Part shown: positions 1 through 8,912 of the stretch, in pieces
Position numbering within the stretch: the stretch's first letter is position 1
Layout: each line of letters begins with the position of its first letter
Assembly (NCBI GenBank): GCA_938743325.2
Contig: OW568865.1
Coordinates: 806,001 to 870,000, forward strand
DNA length: 64,000 nt
DNA from: Pycnococcus provasolii
Taxonomy: Eukaryota; Chlorophyta; Pseudoscourfieldiophyceae; Pseudoscourfieldiales; Pycnococcaceae
Direction: 5' to 3'
Notes under the pieces: model-generated
Told to the model about the DNA's origin: nothing
Database searches by the model: none
The model's input: the letters and a program-made list of their open reading frames with translations, nothing else
Made by a program: the position numbers and the translations under genes

Positions 1-1545
1 TTGCAGGACCTTCTCTTCCAGAATGTCCGTGATGGTTCCTTTCCTGACGTTGATACCCGCCGTTTTCATGCCCTTGGCATGCATCGCACGCAGCTCCGTG
101 ACGATCTGGATGGGGTGCAATCCCGCATTTTCCGCGAGCGTGTATGGCACAACCTCGAGCGCCTCAGCATAAGCCTTGACGCAGTAGCTCTGCATGCCAA
201 GAAGCTCGCTGCTCCACTGCCGAAGGCGTTGGCTGATCTCAATCTCTGGGGCGCCTCCGCCGGCAAGGAGGAATCGCTTCTGAACGAGACAGCGGATGAC
301 GCACAGCGCGTCATGCAGCGAGCGCTCAGCCTCGTCGGCGATGAGCTTGTTCGACCCGCGCACGAGCACCGTCGCGGTGCTTCCCATGTTCTCGATTCCG
401 GTAATCTTCGTCACCGAGCCTCCGCCACCCAGCGTCGTTTCCGCGACGAGCTTGGCGTGACCAAGCTTGTCCGGCGTGAGCTGGTCGACGTGCGCGACGG
501 GACGACAGTTGAGCGTCTTGGACACAAACTCGATCTCGTCGCGCTCGACGTCCTTGATCACGAGGATCTTCGCCTTGGCAAGGTAGTGCAGGCTGAGCTC
601 CGTCGTCGCGTCGCGGAGGATGGACTTCTGGATGAGCAGCACGTTGCACCCGCTCGCCTTGATCTTCTTCACCAGGCCGAGGATGTAGTTGCGCTCCTCC
701 TTGAGAATGCGGTCCATCGCGGCATAGTCGCTGACGATGACGTTATTCTCGAGGTCGGTCTTCGGGGGGGAGACGCAGAACTGGATTAGCGCGATCTTCG
801 CGTTCTCGACGCGCGACAGGCCGTTGGCCGTCTTGCTCACCTTCTGCGTGAACACGAGTCCGTCCACCATCTCGGTGTCGTCGATCGTCCCTCCCACTTT
901 GGTAACGACTCGGATGTCGCGCAGATCGCAGTGCGACTTCATGTGGTCGGACACCTTGAGGACGGAGTCGACGGCGATGGGAGCGAGTAAGCTTGCGTGC
1001 TGGGACACAACCTTGCTTCCGAGCGATGTGGTGGCGGCAGCGATGAGACTGTTTCGGTCGGTGAGGTCGACGGGTATGCCAAGCTCATTCTCGAGGATTT
1101 CCTGCGCCTTGTTGGCTGCGGCGTTCATGGCGTCGCTGATGACGGTGGGGTGCACGCCCCTCTGAATGAGCTCGAGGCACTTTTTGAGGATCGATCCGCA
1201 CAGCACGACGACGGACGTCGTTCCGTCGCCGGCGACGACATCCTGGCTGTGGCTGAGATCGACGAGCATCTTCGCCGCGGGGTGTTCGAGGTTCATCTTC
1301 TTGAGGATCGTCGCACCGTCGTTCGTGATGATCACCTCGCCGTTGGGTGCCGCTACCATCTTGTCCATGCCACGCGGTCCCAAGGAAGTGCGTACTGCAT
1401 CAGCGACGGCTTTTGCGGCTTCCATGTTGGAGGTGCGCACGTCCGCCTTTATTTTGGTGTCGCGGTACGTCTCACCTTTCTTTCCTCCGAGGGATCCCAT
1501 GGCGGGCGCCTTGGATGGCGCGACGGGGGCAGGGGCGGCAGCCAT
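1..1545 (-). CDS. CCT4: T-complex protein 1 subunit delta (CCT4), C-terminus cut by window edge
   Basis: Subunit of the cytosolic group II chaperonin TRiC/CCT, which folds actin, tubulin and other clients using ATP. The frame is open for 515 codons from the ATG at 1545 to base 1, so only about the last 20 residues of a usual ~530-residue subunit are missing. Group II signatures are visible: a [11 protein letters not shown] stretch near residue 45, NDGATIL near residue 65, the GDGTTSVV catalytic loop near residue 95, and GGGAPEIE around residue 400. The last residues seen ([16 protein letters not shown]) fit the delta subunit rather than the other seven paralogues. A second in-frame ATG 15 codons in follows an Ala/Pro-rich leader, so either start could be used. 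Identity is secure; the start is less so. Confidence 0.96.
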   Translation of the reverse strand, partial: MAAAPAPVAPSKAPAMGSLGGKKGETYRDTKIKADVRTSNMEAAKAVADAVRTSLGPRGMDKMVAAPNGEVIITNDGATILKKMNLEHPAAKMLVDLSHSQDVVAGDGTTSVVVLCGSILKKCLELIQRGVHPTVISDAMNAAANKAQEILENELGIPVDLTDRNSLIAAATTSLGSKVVSQHASLLAPIAVDSVLKVSDHMKSHCDLRDIRVVTKVGGTIDDTEMVDGLVFTQKVSKTANGLSRVENAKIALIQFCVSPPKTDLENNVIVSDYAAMDRILKEERNYILGLVKKIKASGCNVLLIQKSILRDATTELSLHYLAKAKILVIKDVERDEIEFVSKTLNCRPVAHVDQLTPDKLGHAKLVAETTLGGGGSVTKITGIENMGSTATVLVRGSNKLIADEAERSLHDALCVIRCLVQKRFLLAGGGAPEIEISQRLRQWSSELLGMQSYCVKAYAEALEVVPYTLAENAGLHPIQIVTELRAMHAKGMKTAGINVRKGTITDILEEKVLQ

Positions 1546-2108
1546 GACGGACGGCGCGAGGGCGAGTGTGCTGGAAGGGAAGGTTGGTGCCGGGGCCCGG
1601 GGGGGGGAGGGAGAAAGGGAACAACGCACGCGGCACATTCGCACTAACCTTAACTTCACATAAGGTTAGGAGAACTGCACTGTGCTATCAGCTATGCGCG
1701 GGGCCCGGGGGCAAAACCTAATATGTAACCCAATATTGGTGTGCCGTGGTTGATTTTTCGCTTCGATTTTCAGGATTTTGTTTGGGACTTTGGGCGCGGG
1801 GGTTTCATGTTAGGGTTTACGATAAAGTTTAGGGGTTTCGTTCTTGGGTTCGGATACACCTTTCGGATACCCTTGGGCCTTGGGGTATGGTACAGTAAAC
1901 TTTACACCTAACGAAAGGCGCAAGGGGCAGGTGTACCACGTGACAACACGTTACAGTAGGACACTTCACCTAAGTTTAACCTACAGTAGGTAGTTGGACC
2001 ATAGGCATCCATCGAGGTCCCATCGCATGCGTTGCGTTGCGTTGCGTTGCGTTGCGTTGATGCCCATCTAAGGTTACCCTGGTCAACGAACGAGGCGTGT
2101 ATGTACCC
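1546..2108. other. intergenic DNA upstream of CCT4
   Basis: No convincing gene. It holds the CCT4 promoter side, including a TTAGGGTTTA telo-box-like stretch near 1810, and a six-copy GCGTT microsatellite at 2029-2058. It ends at the TTAA target site of the piggyBac-like element. Confidence 0.6.
2029..2058. repeat. (GCGTT)6 microsatellite
   Basis: Six perfect tandem copies of the pentamer GCGTT, 50 bp before the left end of the piggyBac-like element. Confidence 0.95.
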
Positions 2109-2112
2109 TTAA

Positions 2113-2125
2113 CCCTTTGGCCCCT
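2113..2125 (+). repeat. left terminal inverted repeat of piggyBac-like element
   Basis: CCCTTTGGCCCCT directly follows TTAA. It pairs with the right end at 5951-5963 with two mismatches. Confidence 0.9.
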
Positions 2126-2167
2126 GAATTCTTTTCTCCCCTCCCGCATTTGACTTTCTCAGGAGCC

Positions 2168-2256
2168 CTGGCGTACTCCTTGGAAAAGGCTCGGGGAGTT
2201 TTCCGAGCCCTCGCGAACTCCTCGGAAAAGGCTCGGGGAGCTTTCCGAGGCCATTT
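2168..2256. repeat. two subterminal ~43-bp direct repeats with internal dyad
   Basis: Two consecutive near-copies, each containing GGAAAAGGCTCGGGGAG followed by TTTCCGAG, so each can also pair internally (CTCGGAAAAG with CTTTTCCGAG-like halves). Such subterminal repeats are common transposase-binding sites in cut-and-paste elements; binding here is inference. Confidence 0.75.
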
Positions 2257-2286
2257 TCAAACTCAAAACGCACAACATCTGTCAAC

Positions 2287-2877
2287 ATGTCCTCGTCGCC
2301 TGACGTCGTAACTGGTGGGAATGACGACGCGCGCGCACAAGAGGTCGCGCATGGGCTCGCAACTGAACCGGACTCGTCCGATAGCACACCAAAGTTGGCT
2401 CCTCCGCACATTCGCGTCCTCATGGATGCCCTCACAAGGTGGTCGAGTGAAGGAGGAGACCTCGACGAGCATGACGTGGTGGCGCTTTTGCGGCACGCAT
2501 CCGTCACGAGGCTCAAGCGCTTTTCTGAAACTGAAGGAGGCAGATGGGACGCTCGCGATGTCCCGAAGGCATGCCGGTATTGGTGGCGCCGACTTGCAGC
2601 AAAAAAACTCGCATGGACATTTCGAAGAGACGAGGGAGCAGACGGCGGCTTTCCGTCGTACGTCAACGAAGCTGTTAGGGCGATAGAACTTGAGGAGTGG
2701 CTCTTGCCATCTCCTCACGACGTCATCGTGACTGAGATGGCGCAACCGCGCAACGGAGACGCGAGGGTCGCGGAGGTGGCGCATGAGGTACGTTTGTCTT
2801 TGTTTGTTTTTGTTTGTCTGTCTTGTGATGAGTTTTTTTTTGTTTTTGTTTGTCTGTCTTGTGATGATGATGACTAA
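2287..2877 (+). CDS. accessory ORF inside the piggyBac-like element, unknown function
   Basis: A 196-residue open frame between the left TIR and the transposase, in opposite orientation to it. I recognise no family. The first ~167 residues are charged and soluble-looking (short motifs RYWWRRLAAKK and DLDEHDVVALLRH), with codon use like a real protein. The last 29 residues come from a T-rich tandem repeat and look non-coding. A GTACGT donor lies at 2788, exactly on a codon boundary. An acceptor AG at 3026 would join it to GAC GAC GAC TAA (3027-3038), giving a ~170-residue protein ending in three Asp. The spliced model removes the odd low-complexity tail, but it is a prediction. The ORF probably travels with the element and may assist or regulate transposition. 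Confidence 0.55.
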   Translation: MSSSPDVVTGGNDDARAQEVAHGLATEPDSSDSTPKLAPPHIRVLMDALTRWSSEGGDLDEHDVVALLRHASVTRLKRFSETEGGRWDARDVPKACRYWWRRLAAKKLAWTFRRDEGADGGFPSYVNEAVRAIELEEWLLPSPHDVIVTEMAQPRNGDARVAEVAHEVRLSLFVFVCLSCDEFFFVFVCLSCDDDD

Positions 2878-3095
2878 CATGTACACCGTCCCACAATAAC
2901 ACACACAAAACTTTTCATAGAAACATTAGTAACAAAAAAGGTAGGTTGACCGTGCGCGCGGAGATGTGCTTGACGTGCAAAATTTTTTTTTCTTGTTTTG
3001 CTTTCATGTCTCTCAGACTTGTTCAGGACGACGACTAACACACAAAACACTCGATGGTGTCTGGTATCAGTGTGCCGAAACGCCACATCTAATCC

Positions 3096-5630
3096 TTAAC
3101 CGAACTCCAGATTTCGGGCGACGTCGCCTACGTCACCCTCGTCGACGCGCGCACGTGTGCGCGCGCGCGGGTTGCCGGAACCGGATAGCGTCAGCGTTCT
3201 GCCAAGGTCGACAGACATGCTCGCGGTGCCGACGGGCGTCCCGCAGTTCAGGCAAGCACCTTCGTCAACCATATCGCCATCGATCGGCATTGCAACTAGA
3301 GCAGCCAACGCCAAATCTTCCGAGGCATCCACTTGCTCAGGCTGAGTCAGCGCTTCTTTTTCGAGTGCCTTGCGGACTGCACGCCGCCACCGCTCCCTCA
3401 CGGCACCGCTGCCTCGTTTCTCCATGCGCTGGTGCCACTTTTTCCAGCAATCTCCGGGTCCGCTCGCGCGTCTGTCTCCGCCGTGCAATGGAACACCGCA
3501 GCCTTCGCACATCGCTCTGACGCTGCGTCCCCCGCACTCCGCACAGTTCCCGGGCTTCCCCGAACCAGGCGCATGCACGGAGGGAAGCATGGATGGCGTG
3601 GCTGGCACTTGCGGACGCCCGACGGCATTCTTTCTCGCAGTGTAGCCGCCAATGAGTCCGACCGCGAGCTCTTTTCTGAATGCGAGCGCATTTAGCGGCC
3701 GCTTCTTGGCTTCGGGCGATGATCGGTAGAGCTTGTGTGCAAGGACGCAGCACATGTTCAAGATCCAAATCACGAGGGGAATGTACCACCGCTGGCTTCT
3801 CAACTTCGGCCGATAGAAAGCAGCGTCTTGGTCCACCATGTCGACGCCGCCCATGTAAAGGTTGTACAGTTCGAGCATCTCTGCTGTCGGATACTCATTC
3901 TTCTCGCCGGTGCCCGAGTCGCGGCGTCGCATCTTCGACATCTTCGTCGTCGCTCCAGTCGCGAGCGTGTAGACCATCTTCGTGTCCTTGACCATCGCAA
4001 CGATAGCCGTACCGTTGCCTAGTATCCTGAACGACGTTGTGCCTCTCTCCATCGCAGCAGCTTGCGAAGGCGTCGCGGTCTCGATGCCTGTGCGCTTCAC
4101 CCGAGTGAAGGGCGCAGTCCCGATGGCATACATCCCCTTCTCGAGGAGGGCCCGAAATAGAACAATGCTGGTGAAGAAGCGGTCCATCACTGCTGTGCGC
4201 CACAAGTGCAGGAACGGCTCGAGCACGCGTTTCACCATCGACGCAGTCGATCCATCATCGGCCGTCTCCGTGTCGTTGTCGTCATCAAAGTGCGTTTTCT
4301 TGCCCGTGTACACCTCGAAGTTCAAGAGGATGCCGGTGTAGGCGCAGCATACGGCAAAGATCTTGAAGCCTCTTTTGATAGGCTTGAGCGGCATGTATTG
4401 CACGAAATTGACACGGCCCTTGAATGCCACCATGATCTCGTCAACCGACACGTACTGTCCCGGGACGTAGAACCGCAGGCGTTCTTTGAAGAGGTCGAGC
4501 AACGGCCTCAACTTGAAGAGCTTGTCTCCCTTCGTGTCCTCCGCATTCCCGCGGATGTGCATGTATCGCCAGCAAAGAGCAAACTGTTCCTTAGTAAAAC
4601 ATGACGCGAGCAAGGGCACATGCGTCGGGTCCTTCTTGTTGAACATCGTGCTTATCCCTCCGCGTGTGCCGACAATGCCGAGAAGAATCACGCAGCCAAT
4701 AAATGCATCGAAGCGCTTCCGTCCTTCTGTTGTGTCTTCGTACGGAACCCACGTTTCCGTCTTCGTCTTCCGAGACGCATTAAGCTTCTCAAAGTATTTG
4801 ACGCTGCTCTTGATGAAGAGGTTGCTCATCGCAAGCGTAAAAAACACGCGGAAGAAGTGTACTGGATCGCGGCACGTCGTGGAGACATGCAACGCTTGTC
4901 CCGTCCACCGTCCTTGTTGTCCCGTCCACTGTGCAGCAGGTGGCGTCGTCCACTCACCTTTCCACCATTCGTACGGGAGGGGATCTGTGGAAGGCGTACG
5001 AGAACTTCGAGTGTTACCCGAAGTTACTCGGTCCGCTCGCACTTCTCGCAACACCTCGCGCAACGCCGACACCGACGTGTCGTAGAGCTCGAAGTATCCC
5101 AGCGCCTTCAACTCGTTCTTGATGTCCGACAAGTTCATGGCGTCCACAGGTACTTCGGCCTGTGAAGCCGGCGGCGGTGGCGTGTGCCGTCCGCGTCCGC
5201 GTCCACGGCCCGTCTGCGGTGGCGTGTGTCGTCCACGTCCGCGTCCTCGTCCGCGTGCACCCTCCGTCGGCGGGGGCGGCGGGGGCGGCTCTGAGCGCCC
5301 ATGATGTGCCGGAGCGGCACCGGCACCGGCGTTTTTGGTCACCTGCTCTTGCTCCACGTCGACATCATCCAACTCGGCAATGTCAAGCGGGTCGACACCG
5401 TAGTCTTCCATGTCATGCAAGAGGCCGACGAGGTCCTCGACGTCTACGTCGGACGGTGCTCCGTCGTCGCCTGGGTCAAAGCCGTCGTCGTCATCGTCGT
5501 CGGGAGACCGAGCTGCTCGTTCGCCCTGCCTCCTTGGCCGTCCTTGATGAGCATGGTGCGGTGGAAGAGCAGTGTCATGAGGTTCCGTGGCGCGTGCAGG
5601 TGCGCCAAATAGAGCCTCCCATATGCCCAT
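3096..5630 (-). CDS. piggyBac-type transposase (DDE_Tnp_1_7)
   Basis: Cut-and-paste transposase of 844 residues. The acidic N-terminal part (about residues 40-110, long Asp runs) and an Arg/Gly-rich linker (RGRGRGRH) precede the catalytic core. The three conserved Asp motifs of the superfamily are visible: SVDEIMVAFKGR near residue 395, VMDRFFTS near 480 and GVDMVDQ near 596. A C-terminal Cys-rich module (CAECGG, CEGCGVPLH and DCWKKWH, around residues 695-730, with a later LNCGTPVG) matches the DNA-end-binding zinc domain of piggyBac enzymes. The frame is unbroken and the TIRs flank it, so this reads as a functional transposase rather than a domesticated host gene. The 5' flank between 5630 and the right TIR (about 320 bp) would hold its promoter. 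Confidence 0.95.
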   Translation of the reverse strand: MGIWEALFGAPARATEPHDTALPPHHAHQGRPRRQGERAARSPDDDDDDGFDPGDDGAPSDVDVEDLVGLLHDMEDYGVDPLDIAELDDVDVEQEQVTKNAGAGAAPAHHGRSEPPPPPPPTEGARGRGRGRGRHTPPQTGRGRGRGRHTPPPPASQAEVPVDAMNLSDIKNELKALGYFELYDTSVSALREVLREVRADRVTSGNTRSSRTPSTDPLPYEWWKGEWTTPPAAQWTGQQGRWTGQALHVSTTCRDPVHFFRVFFTLAMSNLFIKSSVKYFEKLNASRKTKTETWVPYEDTTEGRKRFDAFIGCVILLGIVGTRGGISTMFNKKDPTHVPLLASCFTKEQFALCWRYMHIRGNAEDTKGDKLFKLRPLLDLFKERLRFYVPGQYVSVDEIMVAFKGRVNFVQYMPLKPIKRGFKIFAVCCAYTGILLNFEVYTGKKTHFDDDNDTETADDGSTASMVKRVLEPFLHLWRTAVMDRFFTSIVLFRALLEKGMYAIGTAPFTRVKRTGIETATPSQAAAMERGTTSFRILGNGTAIVAMVKDTKMVYTLATGATTKMSKMRRRDSGTGEKNEYPTAEMLELYNLYMGGVDMVDQDAAFYRPKLRSQRWYIPLVIWILNMCCVLAHKLYRSSPEAKKRPLNALAFRKELAVGLIGGYTARKNAVGRPQVPATPSMLPSVHAPGSGKPGNCAECGGRSVRAMCEGCGVPLHGGDRRASGPGDCWKKWHQRMEKRGSGAVRERWRRAVRKALEKEALTQPEQVDASEDLALAALVAMPIDGDMVDEGACLNCGTPVGTASMSVDLGRTLTLSGSGNPRARTRARVDEGDVGDVARNLEFG

Positions 5631-5950
5631 GGCCCGTGCGAGTTAGCTGTGGAAGCCGGTCCGTGCGACGCGAGCAATGGAAGGTGAAAACACCAAAAAC
5701 GTGGCCTGCGAAATGTGAATAAATCGGCGCGTGTCGTTCGAGCAGTGCGACCCCCTCACGCGTGAAGTGCGCTGACGAGCTGCCCGTGAGTTGCAGTGCT
5801 CAGCCCGCCTACGCAATGGAAGGCGAAGGCAGCAGCGGTGCCGCCACGGAAATCCGCAGTGAAAACAATGAGATATAGTGTATGGGGGAGCGGAAGAGGT
5901 AACAACGACTTCTCTCGGGAATTTCCCCGGGTGCAGCAGTTGGTGCAAAT

Positions 5951-5963
5951 AGGGCTCAAAGGG
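5951..5963 (-). repeat. right terminal inverted repeat of piggyBac-like element
   Basis: AGGGCTCAAAGGG directly precedes TTAA at 5964-5967. Its complement matches the left end apart from two bases. Confidence 0.9.
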
Positions 5964-6144
5964 TTAAACGAGGGAAAACGGCTGGAGCTGGGGAGCCTGC
6001 ACAGCGCCGGCGTTGTTCCCACAGGCCAGCAAAGCAGCACGTGCTGCCCGGTGCTCTCGCCGCCCCCAACCTACCAGATACCACTAGCTTGAGCTTGAGC
6101 TTCGCCGGCGTGCATCATTATCGTCTGTCCCATCAGCTGCAGCC

Positions 6145-6771
6145 ATGGGACAGAAGCACTCGAGCTTGCGCTTCGTGGCGGTGGTGCTTTCCCAGGAGAC
6201 GGGCCTGTCCAAGGAGCACATTGAGAAGTTAAGAAAAGTATTTGAAAAACGTGCGGCAGAGGAGAAGAGCGCAACCACGATGAACCTGCGCGAGTTTCAA
6301 GAGGCTATGGGCGACGTGGGTATCGACCTGACGAGTGACTTGGGCAAGCTATTGGCAGGGCCTCTGTTTTCTGCTTTCGACACAGACGGCGAGTCCGAGG
6401 TTAGCTTCAAGGAGTTCGTAAAGGGCATCGCGGCGCTCACAACCGGCTCGCTGGAAGAGCGCATGCGCCTTGCTTTTGACATCTTGGACGCGAACCACGA
6501 TCACGTGCTCAGCCGCGAGGAGCTCGTGGGTGGAATTGGCTCGATAGCGCGCGCTCTTGCCGCTGGCAATTCCAAAGCAGCACCCGAGGGGGCCGCTGCA
6601 GAGCTGGGCCTGCCATTTGAGACACCCGAGGAGGCGGACGTCGCGGCGTTTGTCGACGAGCTGCTCAAAAGCCACGGCTCGGACGGCCAACTCACTCTGG
6701 CGCAGTTCCTCGAGGCGAGCGAGGTGCACCCGCTGCTCACGCAGGTGCAGAAGAGCTTCGTGGGCAAGTGA
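6145..6771 (+). CDS. calcineurin-B-like EF-hand calcium-binding protein
   Basis: A 208-residue protein starting MGQKHS, a likely N-myristoylation signal (Gly2, Ser6), so probable membrane attachment. Two EF-hand loops are readable. One runs DTDGESEVSFKE near residues 74-85 and the other DANHDHVLSREE near residues 114-125, both with Asp at position 1 and Glu at position 12. The N-terminal and C-terminal hands look degenerate. Layout and length fit the calcineurin B / neuronal calcium sensor / CBL group, which acts as a Ca2+-dependent regulatory subunit of phosphatases or kinases. The exact subgroup cannot be fixed by eye. It lies just 180 bp beyond the right TTAA of the piggyBac-like element, so that insertion sits in its promoter region. 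Confidence 0.85.
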   Translation: MGQKHSSLRFVAVVLSQETGLSKEHIEKLRKVFEKRAAEEKSATTMNLREFQEAMGDVGIDLTSDLGKLLAGPLFSAFDTDGESEVSFKEFVKGIAALTTGSLEERMRLAFDILDANHDHVLSREELVGGIGSIARALAAGNSKAAPEGAAAELGLPFETPEEADVAAFVDELLKSHGSDGQLTLAQFLEASEVHPLLTQVQKSFVGK

Positions 6772-7110
6772 GTCAGTCCCTAGTGTCGCTCAGTCAGTAA
6801 CGGAGGAACTTGAGTCACTTGGTCGAGTCCAAGGGGCGTCCACTCACACACACGAGGATGCACGCGTCGCCGCTATGCACCTATCCTATACCACGAAACT
6901 TTATCGGTGCTTCGAGGGGTTAGGGTTAGGGTTAGGGCTACCAAACTAGGGTTACGGCGTGTGCCCATACCAAACTATTTCTGAGGTACATAGAACCTCG
7001 TCATTTTCCACCGGTTTCGCTCTTGGCTCAAGGGCCGCACGCACGCTTTGTGTCAGTCACGCGCACCCAGCCTGCGCCTGCACTACGATAGAATCTGCGA
7101 GCTTGCACAT
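6772..7110. other. intergenic, with TTAGGG array
   Basis: No gene seen. It contains the (GGGTTA)3 array at 6917-6937 and the presumed promoter of the repeat protein at 7111. Confidence 0.5.
6917..6937 (+). promoter_or_regulatory. interstitial TTAGGG array upstream of repeat-protein gene
   Basis: GGGTTAGGGTTAGGGTTAGGG, ending 173 bp before the ATG at 7111. Similar arrays stand upstream of several other genes in the window, which suggests a telo-box-type promoter element rather than a chromosome end. Confidence 0.5.
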
Positions 7111-7695
7111 ATGGCGAGCCACTGGGCCACGTCTTCATCTTCGTACGGCGCGTTCTACAGCGACCCGAACCTCAGTCCACTCAAACCGGCGCGGGAGCCT
7201 GAGTCAACAAATCTGCCCAGCGATGACTCGAACTTAGTGCACGTGCCAAAAGGCATCACGACGACAGAGGAGGCGGCAGCGCGCGAGGAGTTCTTGGCGG
7301 CGTACGGCACGGAGCACGAAGGCAAGGATACGAAGTCGAACGTCGTGGGTATGAAGGGTGGGCTTACCACCACATCCGACGCGGCAGCGCGCGAGGAGTT
7401 CTTGGCGGCGTACGGCACGGAGCACGAAGGCAAGGACACAGAGTCGAACGTCGTGGGTATGAAGGGTGGGCTTACCACCACATCCGACGCGGCGGCACGC
7501 GAGGAGTTCCTGGCGGCGTACGGCACGGAGCACGTCGGGCGAGATACGCAGGACAATTTGGGCCCTGGTATGGTTCCCACTGCTGAGGCTGCCGCTGGGT
7601 TGGCGTTTGCAGATTACTACGGCGACCAGCACGTTGGCAAGGACACGGCATCGCAGCTGGTGGGTACTGAGAGAGGCTTCATTGCGAAAGAATGA
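7111..7695 (+). CDS. protein of four 36-residue repeats, unknown function
   Basis: A 194-residue protein. After a ~45-residue Ser-rich leader it consists of four tandem ~36-residue units built on EFLAAYGTEHEGKDT with a Gly-Met-Lys-Gly-Gly joint. Units 1-3 are nearly identical and the last is diverged (FADYYGDQHVGKDT). At DNA level the first repeats are ~108 bp and almost perfect, so they expanded recently or are being homogenised. I recognise no family; the repeats are hydrophilic and mixed-charge with no cysteines, signal peptide or membrane segment. An upstream in-frame ATG at 7048 would add 21 residues. I prefer 7111 because the codons between look like leader DNA and the ATGGCG context is better. 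Confidence 0.7.
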   Translation: MASHWATSSSSYGAFYSDPNLSPLKPAREPESTNLPSDDSNLVHVPKGITTTEEAAAREEFLAAYGTEHEGKDTKSNVVGMKGGLTTTSDAAAREEFLAAYGTEHEGKDTESNVVGMKGGLTTTSDAAAREEFLAAYGTEHVGRDTQDNLGPGMVPTAEAAAGLAFADYYGDQHVGKDTASQLVGTERGFIAKE

Positions 7696-8912
7696 ACAAC
7701 TGTGACACACAGTATGAGCTCACGTCTTTCTGTAGATGTTACCAACGTCTAACCCTGGAACATCTTTGGAATTGCGTCACGGAATGATTGCGGTTGTTGA
7801 GGTTGTTGTGTTGTTGATATACGACGTAAAACTGATTGGCCCAATGTTCTGGTCACAAATGACGACGTCACCAAATACATCGTTCACTACATTGCCTGCT
7901 CGTACATTTTTCCACGTGATTACACGGATAGAACGTTGTGCAAGGCGTGCGCGCCCAAGGGCATATTAACCCATGGGCAGGACACTCCCTGGAAAGGGTG
8001 AAGCATCACTTGGACACAGGGGTTTGATCAAGGCAACCTCTCCAACCTCCAACTAACCTTAGAAAAATCGCCCCACGCACCCCCGACAAAATGAATCCTC
8101 CATTCTTGCGCGCCGGCGTCAGCGCGCTAAAGCACGCGCCATGGGGCACGCACGGCGCGTAGGGACGCGCTTGCGTTACATCTCGGGCTCATTCGGTCGC
8201 GTAGGAGCTGCACTACAACATGATACCAGCCATGCCCAGTAGGAGCGCTTATGCTACGCGCGCGCGCCATGCAAGGCCATAGGTAGTTCCGTAGTAGTAG
8301 TGGATGAGCTCCACTTAGCTCCTAAGAAATTAAAATCTGTTAATAAACCCTGGCTCAAACTTTGCACACGTGTTCTTGACATAGGTGCGGACATTATTTA
8401 TAGAGCACTTTTGATTTTCTTAGGTTCAATTTTTAACAACCCTGTGAAACGTGATGCAGTTCCCATGTTCAGACGCCATGGTCGATGCAGAATGGCGGGG
8501 CCTTGCAAGTTCCAGGCCTTAACCCCCATTTCCCGCATGGATTTCCCAAACCCCTGTGTCCAAATGAAGCTTCAACGGGGCACAACGGGAGTGTCCTGCC
8601 CATGGGTTGATATGCCCTTGGCGCGCCCGCCATTCGGGGTTCGGGAATTCCCCTCCGAGAGTCCGAGGTCCGGGGCTTGAAGTCTTCGCCCTCTCCGGAT
8701 CTGGGCCCTACCGAAATCTGAATTCAACCAAACCACCTGGATCCATGCCCGTGGTGGGAATACAAACTCACTATAAACTTCAGTATTATTCTCGTGCACA
8801 TCGTCAACGTCCTCGTCCTCGTCCTTGTCCTTGTCGTCCTTGTCCTTGTCGTGTGTCTTCTCATTGCTGGGGTGCGTCTTCACGCTTGCTTACCTTTAAT
8901 AAGGGGAAGGGG
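7696..8912. other. non-genic stretch around the MITE-like element
   Basis: Apart from the inverted-repeat element it holds only low-complexity DNA, for example CGTCCTCGTCCT-type repeats at 8805-8855, which produce spurious Asp/Lys-rich frames on the other strand. The last ~280 bp should include the promoter and 5' UTR of the kinase at 8913. Confidence 0.5.
7945..8631. mobile_element. MITE-like non-autonomous element with ~88-bp imperfect inverted repeats
   Basis: The sequence at about 7945-8031 reappears as its reverse complement at about 8545-8631. The outer core, AAGGGCATAT(T/C)AACCCATGG followed by GCAGGACACTCCC, is nearly perfect. After a diverged stretch, TTGGACACAGGGGTTTG pairs again further in. 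The ~510-bp interior has no credible ORF. This shape (about 690 bp, long TIRs, no coding) is typical of a MITE or a deletion derivative of a DNA transposon. I could not define a target-site duplication, so the ends are approximate and the family is unknown. Confidence 0.7.

Larger units (their letters stand above)
2113..5963 (-). mobile_element. piggyBac-like DNA transposon, structurally complete (3.85 kb)
   Basis: The element is bounded by TTAA at 2109-2112 and 5964-5967, the canonical piggyBac target and duplication. Its ends are 13-bp inverted repeats, CCCTTTGGCCCCT on the left and the complement of CCCTTTGAGCCCT on the right, which differ at two positions. It carries an 844-residue transposase on the minus strand with an unbroken frame and the three catalytic Asp positions, a second plus-strand ORF near the left end, and subterminal repeats. 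Intact ends, target sites and ORF together suggest a recent and possibly still mobile copy; that last point is inference. Confidence 0.93.

Noticed and set aside
1-1663. Long plus-strand open frames across the first 1.6 kb
   Set aside because: They are antisense to CCT4, whose minus-strand reading is continuous and highly conserved.
2966-3520. Downstream exon of the accessory ORF extending into the transposase 3' end
   Set aside because: The reading is Arg-rich and antisense to the transposase Cys module. Splicing to 3027 with an immediate stop is simpler.
3096-5630. Domesticated piggyBac-derived host gene
   Set aside because: Matching TIRs and TTAA on both sides show a whole transposon, not an isolated co-opted gene.
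7155-7710. Antisense repeat frames opposite the 36-residue repeat protein
   Set aside because: DNA tandem repeats keep all frames open. The plus frame has balanced composition and the others are Ser/Val- or Arg-rich artefacts.
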